Origin: Casuarius casuarius
Lineage: Eukaryota; Chordata; Aves; Casuariiformes; Casuariidae
DNA length: 64,000 nt
Assembly: GCA_003342895.1 (NCBI GenBank)
Contig: PTFA01000011.1
Coordinates: 3,831,644 to 3,895,643, forward strand
Direction of reading: 5' to 3'
In this document: positions 40,321-63,335 of the stretch, piece after piece
Layout: every line of letters begins with the position of its first letter
Position numbering within the stretch: the stretch's first letter is position 1
Notes under the pieces: model-generated
Databases searched by the model: none
Told to the model about the DNA's origin: nothing
The model's input: only the letters and a program-made list of their open reading frames with translations
Program-made: the position numbers and the translations under genes

Positions 40321-43300
40321 TTAGTAAATACTCTGTAGATATATTTCAGATGTATGATGGTTAGATTTCTGTTAATCAGAAAATGACAGTCTGAAACCAC
40401 TAGAAGAAAGAGAATTGCTAGCTGAATATCATGAATGAAAAAGCATTCACCACTGTGAATAGGACCATCAGCTTTTCCAATGGCAGCTCCCTGTCTTCCC
40501 CTAATTCCCCCCCCCCCGTCTCTTTCCCCTCCCTCTGCAAACACACACACATACACTATGGGAGGAATGACAGCTGTTCTTCATGGAATGACAGCCCAGG
40601 GATATTGCATCCTCCCTTAAAAAAAATCAGGCTAGGTACAGAATAAGGTCAGTGAAGGGAGACAAAGGGGTCTCGCAGAGATGGCAAAGGCTAATTTATT
40701 GACAGATGAGATAGACGTTACTACAGAAAAATATTAAATGGATTCTTTTCCCCTGTCTTTGGAAGGAAAAAAAAGTGGGAAGGGTTAGGAAGGAAAGATG
40801 CCAGAAATGGAGACAAATTTCCCAGGAGAGGAAGAAGAAATCCTGAAGGAAATTAGGATCACAACACAGCAAAAAAATCAGAGCATCTGAAAAGCTAAGA
40901 AATTCTGCCCTAGAATCCTGTATGGAAACAACAAAAAAGGTCAGGGGAGAAGACCACCCCTAACAGTCACATCGCTTCAAAGGCAGTCAGTGAAAGAAGG
41001 AAATGCTGGTAAAACACAGAGAACCTAATTAAAAGCCAGTATTTGAAAAGGGCTGTTGGGAAATTGCAGAGCTGTGCATGCACCTGACGTCAGCCATGAG
41101 GAAGACTCTGAGAGCACTAATCAAAGAGAAGCTAAGGGAGCATATGGTGCAGGGAGATTTTATTAAGTACAGTAGTGAGCCAGGGTTCATATAATGGGAG
41201 CAGATGAGCTCAGGAGATGGGAGCAAAGAAAAGGCCAGGTTTTCTGCTGAAATAAACTGGCATAGTGCTGTCAACCTTGACAGTATGTCAGTTCCCACTT
41301 CCAGGCAAGAACCTGACTGAAAGGCTTAAATAGTGGGATTTTATAAATATTGTTTCTCTGGCCTAGATTAATAGATTGCCCCAACATGATTATGCAGAAG
41401 AGGACAAGAAAAACCCAGTGTCCTATTGCAGTCTTGTTGGGGTTCTGTAACTCCATGTTGCCCCCAGCCAGGATACCGAGAGACCAAGGACANGTTCTTA
41501 GATCTTGTGATATTAGACGAGTTTATGATACATACCAGTCAGGGCCATTAATGACTGAAGAGTTACCATGGAAAATTTCCACAGAGATTAAGAAAACAGA
41601 ACAAAAGAAATATGGAAGAAAACAGATTTAACTTACATTCACAAGCAAGGCTGGGTTTAAGCCAAATGCTATCTTACGCTGCTCCTTCTTGCAAAGAACA
41701 TGTTTTTTGTATTGTGTNACTCAGCTTATGTAGTAGAATAAGGGAATAGGAAGACTCCCTCTGTGTCCACTGTCATGTGCCACATGTTGGTTTTGTCTAA
41801 TCCTCTGTCACTGCCTAGATAAATCTTGGCAAAAAATTTCCCTCAGAGCAGGTTCTTCTGCCAGTTGGTTAATCTCACCTAAAATCACGGTGACTCTCCC
41901 ATTCTAGCCAACACCGTGACATTAGAAGATGATCTCGTACCATCTGTAAGTTCAGCAGAGGCATTGCGTGGTCCTGTGTTGTCAGCCTACTACTTTCCAC
42001 ACTAAAAATCACATTAAAAAAGTGACAAAATTAATACTAAATTCTGGTTTTAGATGAACTAGACAGGGAACATTCCTCCCATCTCTGTGACTGCCATGTT
42101 CACTGCTAAGGGGAAAAAAAGCCTGTTTACATTGGATTTGGAGCTTTGATACTCCAGAGGAATTAGCAGTCTTTTGAACCGTAGGAGAGTGAATAGGACA
42201 AAGCAAAAATAACAGCTGGATTCTATCTAAATTTCAGTGTTAAATGCTAAGGAAGTGTTAAATGGTAAAGAAGGCTTATGCTTTCAGTGGGTGATTTAGC
42301 CTAGCTTTCAGCTAGAAGGCAGCTGTATGCTCGAGTGCAATCTGCCACCCAGGACCAGAACCAATTTGATTGTTCATGAACATTTCTCAGACAGAAAAAC
42401 ATATGTAAAGCTGCCAGTTTTGCTAGGAATGTACACACAATCCGTGTGATGGCCTGCATTTATGTTTGAAACTCCATGCACTGTCACAGTGCAGGGTAAA
42501 ATTCATTGCAGTCTGTCTAACTTTTGGGGACTTGCCTGCATACTGAATCTGCAGTTCTCTGTAAGGTAGCTGGGCTCCTTACACAGTGCAGTAACTACCT
42601 GAACACTAGTTGGGGAATCTCTTAATAAATAAAAAATGCCAAGGACTGGGTGTGTCATCATCTCAACTCCAGTCTTAAGGTGGAGTTTTACGTTGTTTGC
42701 ACTGCTGCATTTGAAGACTGCCACTGAGGCCGAGTCCTGTGGACTCCCTTGTCTTGGAGGTTTGAAAGGCCACAGGGTTGCCTCCTCCTCTGAAAAAAAC
42801 CAGTTAGTTTTCTGTTAAACCAAGAAGTTGATCTGATATGCCTTATTCCTACATCATTGCTAGATCTGATTTAAGAAATGTGATGTCAATGTGCTGCCTG
42901 GAGGCTGGGTAAGGCAAGGTAAGGGGGATGGAACGACCATTTCTGCCAGCAGCTGACAATTATACTGGATTAATCATAAAAATAAAATTGCAATGAGGTA
43001 CTTATTTCCAGTCTTGGTTCACAGCCCTGAACTTTATCTTAGCCCTTATCCACAGACAAGACATAGCTTATAAGCAACAGGTAACAAAAAGCAGAGTGGC
43101 CTTTTCCAACTCAGCAGCTCAGTATTCAGGCATCTCAGAAGAGGGAAGACAGTGATTTAATTCCCTGAGAGAACCTGAATCTGTATCTATGGAAGTGGAA
43201 GAGGAAGGCTCTCTTCCTGTGCTATTGGTTATCCTGGAGTGAAAGTGGGCGCTGCTATGGAAACTCACATCAAGTATTTCATTTTGAATTGATTATTTAA

Positions 43301-43324
43301 GTATTCTTTGAGCCAGAAAGACTA

Positions 43325-43495
43325 GGTACAACTTTGTAGGCTAGCAATCAGGAGCACTCGCTTAGGAGTGGAAAAGCCTGCACTAATGCATGCTTAACTC
43401 TTTTTATATTGCATGTTATCTGGAAAAAAGGACTGGAACATATGTCTTTCCCTCTCAGGCAAACACCCTAGTCACTAGTTGAGAGAGTCATGCTT
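43325..43495 (-). repeat. Probable old tRNA-derived SINE remnant
   Basis: The stretch ends with CAAACACCCTAGTCACTAG, resembling the reverse complement of a tRNA-like SINE head. It is strongly diverged. Confidence 0.3.
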
Positions 43496-44164
43496 GTGCT
43501 GTCTTCAGACCAGTGAGTATTTAATTGTGCCACACAGAGCTGAGTGCTTGCTCAGGGAGAATGCCTTTGTGAGGGAGATGAACTTAGCCTGATCTTTTGA
43601 AATTTTCCACAAAGTTCATCTGCTACAGTATTCTTGTAGGATGTCGGGCTCGGCTTCTAAGTCTCAGATACCGTCAGATGCAATCCCTTTCTCCCAACCT
43701 GTGTCTTCTTTGCTCATTTAATTTGTAACTATTTAGGATGAGAACTTTTTCTAAAATTGTGCGTGTGTAGTGCTTATTGCAATAGTGTTCTGGTGCTAGT
43801 TAAGATCTCTGGATGCTAATGGACTACCAGTAAATAACTATATCCTTAACTATTAGTCTTTTATATTAAAAAGTCCAAAAGGATGTTGAGAAATAAAAGG
43901 AGGTCATGATGGGGAAATATTTGTAAGTGTTGAGCATGGATAACAGGCAAAAAACACCCTCTCCACAAAGGACAGGACAAGTACACTGTCTTTCCACATC
44001 AAGGTTAGAAAATGGTTGTCAGGCCCAGTCCTGTATAGCATTACTATAGACAGAGATGGCCAAGTTCTCCGTGATGATTTGTGGTTTTAAAGGGAAACTA
44101 AAACACCGGTTCTCCTTGTGGCGAAAGAAGTGTAACAGTTCTTGGAAAAAAGGAAATACTTAAG

Positions 44165-44300
44165 GCAAAAAAAAAAACCTGTGCCTCTGTTTCCCCATCT
44201 CTAAAATGGAGGTTATGTTCCCTATTAACTTCAGTAATCAATGTTAAGAAATTCTTTGACATCTTCAGATAGAAAGTGCTAGTCTATTTTTAAAATTCCA
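44165..44300 (+). repeat. Old MIR-type SINE remnant
   Basis: GCCTCTGTTTCCCCATCTCT followed by AAAATGGAGGTTATG and later GATAGAAAGTGCTAG is the forward 3' half of MIR. Confidence 0.65.
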
Positions 44301-47300
44301 CATTTGCACTTTTTACTTAATTAGACAAAGTTTTTGAAAACATTGGACTGAGTCATCAGAAACATTGTTGAAGGTCTCTCATTTGCTAATGCGTTTGCAG
44401 TGGAATTGCTATTTTTTTGTAAAATGGAGACTATTTCACTGGAAATTTCTATGAGAAAATCATTTCCACTTAGCAATAGCATTAAAGCCCTTGAATTGGG
44501 CCACATTCTGCTGTCATGCCATTTCAGGAACACTTGGAAAATGTTTTGAACAGCAGGGAAGAAAAGCGATTACTAATACACAGTCTATCAATCGTGTGAA
44601 TACAGTGGGTTATTTTCCCTTAGACTGTTTAGGGCCTATTTCCAGTATAATCACACCAAATCAGGTTGTAACAGGGCTCCTTTCTGAAGTGAAAATAGAA
44701 TCTAGCATCATTTTTTATTTACTGTAGCTCCCCCTAAGAGCTAAGGAATTTCCAACCACTAAGCAAGGATGATCTCTCCTCCAAGGCATTCATAACTGAA
44801 GGACAGACAAGGAGAAAGGTGACTAGGAACACTGATAGGCAAGTTATTTACAATTTCTATATGCTTTACTTAGCAATATTGTTGTCAACATGGCAAAAAA
44901 TGGAGTTTTAAAGGGGACTTAATTGTGGACTGAGGAGAGATCTTGTGGGTGAGGAGAGGGATTATTTTACAGTATTTACCTGCCATCAAACCAAGCTGTG
45001 GACACATGTTTGAGATCATTCCAGTGAAATAATATTCTTACCACCCCATTCATGCCAGGCAATCCGGCAGTGTGTTGTAGGATTAGAAGAAAATACTTAG
45101 TTGTTTGAACTTGTAAATGGCAGCTTAAAAGGGTAACAGCCCTGTCATGTTACAGATTGCCTGTTAGATTGCTCAGGCAAAAGCATAATTTGAAGTATCT
45201 GTTCACTAGAGAAAATCTGGCGTAAGAACAAGCCAGCTCTAAAACCCTGTACTTCTAGCACCTCTTGTAGCCAGGGGAGAAAAATCTGTTACCCAGCCCT
45301 GAGAAGGTCCAGGAGTCAGTCACCTCAGAAAGCAGAAGAGACACAGTTTTGCTAGAAATCTACTGCTAGAAAGAGAAGTCCCAGCTGACTTTCCAGGGAG
45401 CCTATAGCAAAAACAGTATTGTTCCCCAGTGTTAGAAAAGATACACATCAAATAAAAAGGACAGTTTACTAAGCTGATCCATAGGATTTAGCAAAGGAGA
45501 TGCTTTCAGAAGGATGGCCTTGTTTTCTATTGTTTAGAACACACTATCTCACAATCGTGATTCTTTTTTGTTTTGAAGCAGAAATGAGCTTGAATGAGGA
45601 AATTACATATTGGTTTAGATTATTTTTATTAGTAACACCTTTCTTCGTTTGAGAACCTGGCCCTTGTTCTATCTGGGATATATAAATAGCCATCTCAATT
45701 CAAAAGACAGGGATGAGGGCCTAGACATGAATGTCTGGCTTTAGACTCCTAAATCCTTTTCAGGCACTAGAAAATAGCCTGATTGGCTTTTCATTGGTGT
45801 TCAATGTCCAGTAGCTCCCAAAAACTCCAGTACCGTTTCAGAAATAAGTAATAAACTTCAGTGAAAGAAAAAGCTCCCTCAGAATATAGCAAGAATAGTT
45901 TTGTCAGGACTACTCTAACAATTCCACAGCTTTTAAAACTATATTTAAGGGGAAGTATTGGTGAACACTAGTTTCAACCAAGAGCTGAATTTCCTAGTGT
46001 GCTCCAGGCTGAAATCTCTGAAAGGCAAAAATGCTCACTTGAAAGCTATCTCCTCAGCCCAGGTTAGCAGGCAGCAATTAGTTATGCAGCCACTCATTCT
46101 TCTTTCCGTCTTCCTGATGGATATTTCATCCGAGTTTATGCTCTTCTCCCTTGCTTTCTCTTCACCGCTCTGCCTCTCTTTCTAATACAGCTGTGATCTG
46201 TAACAGACTCTCAATGGACAAGAATATATATCCCATCACGACTCTGTCATAGGCAGCTACGTTAGACAGGCCAGGATGAAAAGCAGCTTGGAAGAGAGAG
46301 AAGCCGTCATGCTTCAGGGTATAAACCTGAAATCTAACCAATGAAGGGAGATGGAGGAGGGCTTTGGGCCTGCCAGGGAGAAAATTCCATCTACTACTCA
46401 GGNCAGGTTATTCCATAATTGCCCACTTAAACTTTCTTTATACCTTCTAAGAAGCATCTGTTTCTGGCCAACATCAGAGACAGAAGAGGTAGGCCACTAA
46501 TCTGATACAGTAGGGAAGTTCCTTTTCTTTTTTTCCTTTTTCCCCGGCACACTGAGTTTATAGCATTTTTCAAATCCACAGTACAATCCCTTTCCAAGCA
46601 TGACCCCCGCTCTGCCAGTGATAGCCAAAATTCCTTCCCCTAGCCCCGTCCTTCACACTTCCATAAGCAATACAGAGAGAAGCCTGTACAAAGCCAGGTC
46701 AAGATGATGACAAGAACAAAGCCCTAAAGACTGCTCTTAGATACCAGCTTTTCTTCAACAGAGAAGGAAATCTTCAAAGAGGTGAACTCTTTCTGTCTCT
46801 CTCTCAGGCAGGAGTCTCCTGGGAGGAGAAGAAAACAGCTTTCATTTTAGCAAGTCATGATATTTATGGCCCTTTTATGAGTGTTGTTTGAAAATATAAA
46901 AGTAGATAGACTTAAAAATGTTTCAAAAGAGAGATGGGGAGAGGCTGAGAGCACATGAAGGGCAGGTGGGTCTGAATCATCTGCTCATGTTCAAAAGAAA
47001 ATCAAATATCTTCTTTGTTTTAATGTGGACCCCTCCTGCCAGTCATCAGGATAATGTCTGACCTTTGCTTGCATAGACCCTTTTATCTCTAATGACTTAC
47101 AAATTTTACATGTACACTACCACCAAGTACACTCACCTTGGGATGAAACACAACAACTATTAAATTATGCAACTGCAGCACCATGCAACAGTTCAGATCT
47201 GATTGCTTATGGGAAGCAGACTTTCAGATCACATCTCCTGCAGAAGTGAAAGCTTTATACTGTATTCCTAAGGGGCAATTGTCAGCTTCTGCTTGCTCAC

Positions 47301-49359
47301 AAACCAAAGTCTCACATGAGCTTTTATCCATCGTATCTGTGGTGTCTGTTCAGCAACTGAGGTTGCACCCTTTTGACAGCCTCCTGTTTTTCGTATGTGG
47401 AATCTCCTCTAACCCTTTGCCTCCAGGCAATACTTTTGATCCAATTCACAGACTAAGGAGCACGTGCCTTGCAAAACTACTGAGGGAAACTTAAGTTGAA
47501 GAACTGGGTTTTGCGTGTAGTTTTGAATATAGTTAGGTCTGTGGTCATTTTATCTCCTTTGTGAATGGACCTTCATAGGCTGGGCCAGCTCCCGGAAATT
47601 TCTATCATCTGAATGTACAATGCTCCCCATTAATTGGTAGTTTTATAAAGGCTACTGTAGTTTCGTAAAATTTTCCTCTCAAAAAAGGAGAGGAAATCTT
47701 CTGCCAAACTAATGGAAGGCTTTGGACTGGATTCTGGGTTCAATAAGGAGTCATTGCAAAGTGCAGATTGCTGGGATGGTCCATGAAGATGAAGCAGTTA
47801 CCAAATGTGCTGCACCTTTCTTTGATATGGCACCCTGCAATAATCAAATGCAGAGATCACGAACAGGCAAATCTTTGAAAGTAGGTTCCTGACAGTATGT
47901 GACCTGAAGCATATAGCCTTCTGGCGAGTTGTAAACACTTCTTGCTACCATGATTATTTTCTAATAACCCTTAGAAGTCCAAGAAGACCTAAGACTGTGA
48001 GCTTCAAGTAGATGCTGTTGATAGTTGGTTGTTGCTGTAAAAATGATCAGTTCCTTTAAATGTTTCAGTCTTTTAACAAGCATCTACATCTTGGTTCAGT
48101 TTTATGCCCTCATACATGCCCTTAGGAATGGGGGCATTCATTCTTCCTTTCATGGTTACTTGTTCAGAGTCCTTGGTAATTTTGAATCAGGTTTTAAGAT
48201 TTATTGATCTGGCCTTGTCCATTTTGTAGTGTGTTCTTTGATTTAATTTAATGACTGTAAAGCATTCAGGCATGTTGGCATGAAGGGTGCACTGGAAAAA
48301 AATAAGTGATTGATTGCCAGAGATTTAACACATTTTTGTTTTTTCTAAGTGACGAGTGAAATTCCAGAGAATAGGTAAGTAGCTCTCAAAGAGATTTTGC
48401 TGGAGTGTATGAGCATGCACTGTCTGTTTCCAAACCCTAGACCACATTAATCCTGTGTTTTCTGCATCTCTATTGGATTGTCCATAAATTTAAGAAGTTC
48501 ACGGATACTGTTTTCTCATGTTATAATTTATATACCCAATGTATTCTAGGTAAACCCTTTAAGGAAGGGCAGGCAATGCAATGTAACCATCCCCAGCTAA
48601 AGCTTTTTGTCTCATAATTCATATAACTCTCCACTACAGCTAATGGGTAAACATTTCTCAGGGAGCTGTAAAAGAAGGAAATGGTGCTAAAAGTCCCTCT
48701 TTTATAATTATCCAGTCTAAACTAGTGCCACATGCAATAGCAATTGCTAAGAGCAAATTGCCTTGAAATTCTAGATGGGAAAAAAGAGCTATGGCTGTAT
48801 CCCTATCAGTGCTACCATGCAGAATGCACTGATACATAAGGAATAACTATTTCTGGCAACATTTCAGCTCCTTTTGTTGCATTGTTGAATTCCCAATCTA
48901 CCACAGATATCACTTTATCATCCATGTCCCATTAATATCTGTCACCCTTCCCATTTCTCACAGTCCCCTTTGCATTTCTCACAAACCTATAATTTATGTA
49001 AGTCCCACCATCTCCTTCCCTCACATAGAGGTTGCCACATAGTCTTTCCCCACAATTTTTATACATCCAAATGGACAAATATTTCCTCTATCAAATGAAT
49101 ATTAGCCTCTTCAGCTTCCATACGTCTTATTTTCTCTATCTATCTACTTGATGGAGATCCAATATCTTCTCCTTAATTTGCCTATTGTCTTCAGATCTCT
49201 TTTGAACATTTCATACCTCTTAGCTGTCCAGTTTTCATACACTTCTTTACTTCTTACTTCCCTCAGACCAACATCAAATGTCTTTATCTCTCATGTATCC
49301 CTCCTTAACTTCTCTACTTCCCACATATCCTCAGTTTCTACACCTTTCAAAGGGAATTA

Positions 49360-50310
49360 AGAAAACAGAGTAGTAGAAAGACTGGCCAGCTGTGAAGAAC
49401 TGCAGAAGGACTTAATGAGACTGAGAGACTGAACAATAAAATGGCAGATGAAGTTCAAGGTTAATAAATGTAAAACAACACACATAAGAAAACTTATGAA
49501 ATGATGATCTCAGAGTTGACCATTGCCACCCAACAACAAGATTCTGTGGATATAATAAGTAGTTCCATGAAAATGTCAGCTTGGTGCTCAGCAACAACCA
49601 AAAAAGCATGTAAACTGTTAATAGGGAAGGAACAAGAGAACAGAATAAAGAAGGTCCTTATGCTACAGGACAAATCCCTGCTGCACCTGTATGCTGAATA
49701 CTGTGTGAGGATCTGGTCCTTCATCTCAAACATGATAAAGTAGAACTAGAAAGGGTTCGGACAGGAATGACCAAGATAATCAGAGACATGAAACAGCTCA
49801 CATATGAAGAATGAGTAACTCAGGCTGAAAAGCAGATAGCTAAGGGTGGGGCATAATGATAGAGGCTGGTAAAATTTTGTGGGGCACATAAATACTAATT
49901 GGAGATTGGCTCTTGGCATCAGAGGAGGCTGGTAGGTGGCAGGTTCAGACAGACAAAAAGGAAATGGTTTAGCATTCAGTGTGTAGCAAGTTGTGGAACT
50001 TCTTGCTGTAGGAGATCATGGGGGCTAATGGGTACAAGATTATTTGGAGCTATAACTCCAAAATGACTAGGCACCTCCATGGAAGGAAAATCTATCAAGG
50101 GCTATTAAATACAAAAATATCACATTTAGCTCAGGAAGGCCTTGAGTTGCAAATGGAGGCTGGGAGATCATGCTAGGAAAATATCACTTTTTTCACTGCT
50201 CTTATATTCTTCCCTAGGTATCCACTGTTGGTCTCTGTCAGAGACAGGATATTGAGCTAGATGGACCTCTGGTCTGACCCCAAATAGCCTTTCTGATGTT
50301 CCCGTGTTTA
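49360..50310 (+). mobile_element. CR1 LINE, truncated and degenerate 3' end
   Basis: The last part of a CR1-type reverse-transcriptase frame and its 3' tail can be followed. The signs are GGACTTAATGAGACTGAGAG and ATGGCAGATGAAGTTCAAGG near 49405-49460, a CTGTGTGAGGATCTGGTCC segment near 49700, and a tail with CTAGATGGACCTCTGGTCTG ending near GATGTTC at 50300. Stops and frameshifts break the frame throughout. CR1 dominates the LINEs of birds, crocodilians and turtles. Being 5'-truncated is normal for the family. Confidence 0.8.
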
Positions 50311-52059
50311 TATTTTTAGCTGGCTGTATGGATGCTCCTTGCACTTTCACCTTCCACTACACAATACCAAAAAAAAAAAAAAACCTCTCCTGTCTACAGC
50401 AGACAACTGAGGTCGAGCAAAAATATGAATCCCGGTGCATCCTTGTTGAAGAGTCCTCCCCAAATAAATTTGGATACTTACCTAGTCTTTTAATCTAGAG
50501 TCAGACTAGTTTCGTTGCTGAAAGAGCATTCTTTCTGCAGCCCTGGTCACCTGAAACGATCTGTGCAGATTGTCCCCTTTCACTGATTCCCTATCTCCTA
50601 AATTCTCATCTTAAAACCTGACTTTCTAGCCTGCCTTCAACCACTTCATTTCTGTCTCTCTTGGTTATTGGTCTTATGACTGAATGCTTTAATATTTTCA
50701 CCATGCAAGGTCTTTATGTCACTGTTTCATGTAATTTATACCTGTGAGCTGGAGCCTTTCCCAACTCACTTTCAAATGCAGGCCATACACTGAATGGAGT
50801 CCAGAATTACCCCCACCGCCTTCTGGCTTTGGGGTTTGGCTTTATTAACAAAGATATAAGCAATAAGAAAATAAAGTTCAGCTGTTTCTAAGGCTTCTCC
50901 CTCATGACTTCTCAGCCAGCATCTTAGATGGTTTCTCCCCAGCAAGCCATTTTTATCTCCCTTTTACACAAGTGAACTAATAAGCCACCTACCTCGGTGA
51001 GTCAGCAGAACCCACTTAACCCTTTCCCAGAAGGGTCAAAACTTGCTATCAGGATGGTTTGGCTCAGTTTTGTTATAGAACTGTATACTGCCCCTCAGTC
51101 TTGAATAATTTATTTGTGTGGCAGACCTGGAATCCTGTTTAAATAAAAATGCTACCCAAACAAAGGCTGTGCTGTACAGTGCAAAATGAAACCAATTACT
51201 ACATCATATGATGTTCATCTTTTACAGTGCAAGATGCCCCCTACAGTACCTGCAGAGGACAAACATTTTTGTTGAGAACAGCAGCCAGTCACAGGAAGAG
51301 AGATTTTCAGAGGAAACCAGCCTTTGATAAAAAACAAATTCAATCTCAGAAGGTATTGCACACTTTGATCCATCAAAACTTAAATAACTGCTTAATGTTG
51401 TGAGCCATTGAAGACAGAAGGCTATTCATGTGCTTATACTTAAGACCATTTCTTGATTGAAACTAGCACCTTGATAAAGCAAGCTCCAATTATACATATG
51501 CATAAAATTGTTGTGCAAAAAGCAACTTTACTAGGGATAAAGTAAAGAGGAAAATGCCTATCCTAGGACACATTGCAGAAATTCAATATAAAATCTCATA
51601 ATGTGAATCAAAGCCTGAAATGCCACTGCTTTTAAGAAAAACCTCACAGAAGTATGCAGAAGTAAGGGATGCATTGTATTATATATTATATTGTAGTAGA
51701 AGTGCATTATAAGCCTTACAGCATCTCTGGATGAACATTAACAAGACCATGTTCCTTATGTACTTGAAAAATGTAATATGAGTTTACTCAAAAAAAATCC
51801 CACACAAGTAAAATATGTTCTTTTTCTTATTTTTATACCCCAGTTATTGTTCAATCATCTGATTTTAAGACTCCCTTTCATTCACCTGGCAATAAGTAGC
51901 TATCATTTACCCTAGTCCTGCCTGTCAGAAAGAGGCATCTTTATCTTCAGAGAAGCAGGGATAATGTCTAATCAGTGAGTTATAGTTGAGAGAAATGATT
52001 CCAAGTTTAGGAAAATTGGCAGCTGCATTTTGTTATCAGTAACCATTATTTAGATAGCA

Positions 52060-52145
52060 CTGCTGATGTGCATGGCACCATACTGATAAGGATAAAGACC
52101 AGGTCCTTGCCCTGTGGAGCTTACCGTCTATATTACACAATTAAA
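52060..52145 (+). repeat. Old SINE/LINE fragment
   Basis: The phrase GGTCCTTGCCCTGTGGAGCT followed by TACCGTCTA is shared by ancient amniote interspersed repeats. The exact family is not decidable by eye. Confidence 0.4.
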
Positions 52146-52936
52146 ATAGTGAGAAGTACTAACATAATAACAGTAGTGAGCTCTAAGCATCACAGTAAGA
52201 GGGAGAGGAGATGACATGACAATGGCAAGACAAAACTTCTGTGAGAGAGTGATGCTACACGGTTACATCGTCTCTCCATTGTTCTTTGTTTTACAGTCAG
52301 CTGTGCCAGACGTTTTGTTGTTTTGAAATACAGTTCATGTAGGAGAGGGAACAGATAATTCCAGAATGGAGGTCAGTTAGAAGAAACTGGCCTAGCTGTT
52401 TAAAGAGAGAGCTGGAGGATGTTGACTGGTGACAGAGAGTTGAGTGCTTTGATGTATTAAAGGCACAGCATCATATCAGCCACACAAACGATGCTGTGGC
52501 AGGCCTGGCAGAGCTGTTGTGTCACACTGAAGCTCATGAGGCTTTGCAGGCCACAGAAAGGCTCTGACCCACAGCTCTACGCTAAGTAAACACAGACACT
52601 GTTCCCTTCACTCACCCTCAAAAGTGGGCTCTGTAGATCACGTGATACAAAGAGCATGTTAACTTTAACAGGCAAACTAAACCTACCATTTCCTAAAAAT
52701 GAGCTTCAAAGTACTGCATTCATCAACCATACATTTTGTCCTTAGGTAAGTCTTTGCCTGGTGCCTTCTANCAAAGCTTTAGTTACACATCATTTTATTA
52801 TAAGAGGTCAGTTTGATTATCACTCTTTTCTTTTAAGGCAAGAATGCTGAAAACACTACATGACAATATGACATAAAAGTGCAGACTTAGCTGAGCTGCA
52901 TTCATACAACAAACTGAGGTCAGTGCTCCAGAAACC

Positions 52937-52969
52937 CACCCTAACCTAATGCTAATCCTAACCCTAACT
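52937..52969 (-). repeat. Short degenerate telomere-like repeat
   Basis: ACCCTAACCTAATGCTAATC continues into CTAACCCTAACTC. These are five diverged CCCTAA-type units, with TTAGGG on the minus strand. Confidence 0.45.
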
Positions 52970-53556
52970 CTGTCTCTTTAGAGTGATCAGAACATAAATT
53001 TCAGATAGCTGTTAGTATTACAGCATCTTTCCTCTTGTTGACCCAAAGTTATCAGCATGAACCAATCATACTGGAGTGGAGGTCACTCCATCTAATAGAG
53101 AACAATGGTACCACATGAATACATAGATCATTGCTTTGAACTTCTAATAAAAAGGAGGCATTTTCTTGCTTCTAGTATTTCACTTTGCTTCAACTACTCA
53201 GTGAAGGAAAACAGTACATGTATTCACCTGAACTGTCTTATTTCTGTAGACATTCCTAAGTTGGTATTGAAAATGAAGCCTACCTGGCAATATCTTCTCA
53301 GTGGAATAAAGTAAAACTGATTAAGAAAGGAACATTCTTCAAGTTCTTAGAAAAGGCTGTTGGCTTCTCCCATTTATGATCAAAAGGATCCTAGAAAAAA
53401 TATGTCCAGTCTTTAACGAGGCTAGGAAATTGAAATAACCAAAATGGGATTTGATTGGTCTTTTGAATTGAGGTGCCACCATTACTTGCTCTTGCTGCTG
53501 AAATGTCCTCTGGCTCCTAATGGCTTCTAACTTTGCGATCCTACCTACATTGATCA

Positions 53557-53753
53557 TTTAATAGTAGCATCTTCTTTCTCACAAACCACAAACACTTCCA
53601 AAACTTGACCTCCTCCCTTTACGGCTTTTGATTAAGAAAAGAGAAATATCTGCAGGAAATGCCCTGCAAACCACAAAGGATTATCAGAAATATAATGATG
53701 AGTGATTCTGGGACTCTGGGACTCTGTTTGTGTTCCTATAATCTGATCCTTGG
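53557..53753 (-). terminator. STYXL2: Candidate STYXL2 3' UTR and polyadenylation signal
   Basis: The minus strand reads ATTAAA at 53562-53557, about 190 bases after the STYXL2 stop, with GT-rich sequence just beyond. This is the nearest canonical or near-canonical signal. An AATAAA on the minus strand does not occur until about 52799, so a longer 3' UTR is possible. Confidence 0.3.
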
Positions 53754-62489
<8,736 letters not shown>

Positions 62490-63335
62490 GNCAGAGCACG
62501 GTGGAGGACCATTACAGAAGTCCATAAAGGGGGCACAAAGCTGTCTGACATCTCCTGGCTACACAGGCTATGCTTCCACAGTAACAGGGAAGATTTGTGC
62601 TGGAGGCTGATACAACAGAAGGGGCTCCGACCTCTTTCTGAGTGGCGGCAGAGGATGAAACTGTGCAAGAAGCCTTTGCTGTGAGTCAGTCATACTGACT
62701 TGTCTGCCATGGTGCCCTGCCATTCCCATGGCCTCGTGCAGTTTTCTGGCTGGTTCCCAGGACGCGCCAATGCCCTTCTTGCCCATGAGTAAGCAGGCAG
62801 GAAGGCCTGGAAGGAAGGGGTGGCAGGGCAGAAATTCTATCCCGCCCCTGGCTAGCTCAGCCTGTGAATAGTCTCTAGCAGGCACTGTATCCAGCCAGAA
62901 CAGGACTGAAAAGAGAGACTTACAGAGCGTCAGGGGCAAGAAACATGAGACCTCACCACCCCAAAATGAAACACTCCTAAAGATAAAGGCTAAAGCCTTT
63001 GCTACAGCCAGCTTTAAGCCCCAGGACTTTGTCCTTGGAATCCTTCACCGTGAGCTTACCGTACCCACCCAGCACACCATACCGTACACAGCATAGCGAG
63101 GGGGGCTGTTACTTGGTTAGGAACATGAAAAAGTAGCAGCAGGCACTTCCTTTGGTTTCAAACAGAGGGTCCTGACTTGCTGTGCCATGACAGCCCATGA
63201 GGGCTCTGAAGTGCCCCAGCAGCTGGTCTCAGACACGAGGAACGCAGCCATGTTCCACAAACGGGGGCTGAGGAGTGGTTGCTGCTTACAGAGGCAGCAA
63301 GCAGGAAAGCAGGGGAGCAAGGAAACAGCACTTAC

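Larger units (their letters stand above)
32421..49340. other. Intergenic DNA between the CpG island and STYXL2, distal part
   Basis: AT-rich DNA upstream of the presumed POU2F1 promoter and downstream of STYXL2. Open frames are short and unconvincing on both strands. It holds three MIR-type remnants, an AT-rich inverted repeat at 37365-37418, a CTCF-like site at 38867-38880 and an AT palindrome at 40290-40311. I see no exon of a known gene. Confidence 0.7.
50311..53556. other. Intergenic DNA downstream of STYXL2
   Basis: A poly(A) run lies at about 50370-50384. A stretch at about 50760-51110 has repeat-like composition that I could not assign. A SINE or LINE fragment at about 52060-52140 contains TCCTTGCCCTGTGGAGCTTA. 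CCTAA-rich sequence lies at 52937-52969. There is no convincing gene. Confidence 0.6.

Noticed and set aside
50760..51110. Repeat-like stretch, perhaps an LTR or DNA transposon piece
   Set aside because: I could find neither terminal repeats nor a family signature.
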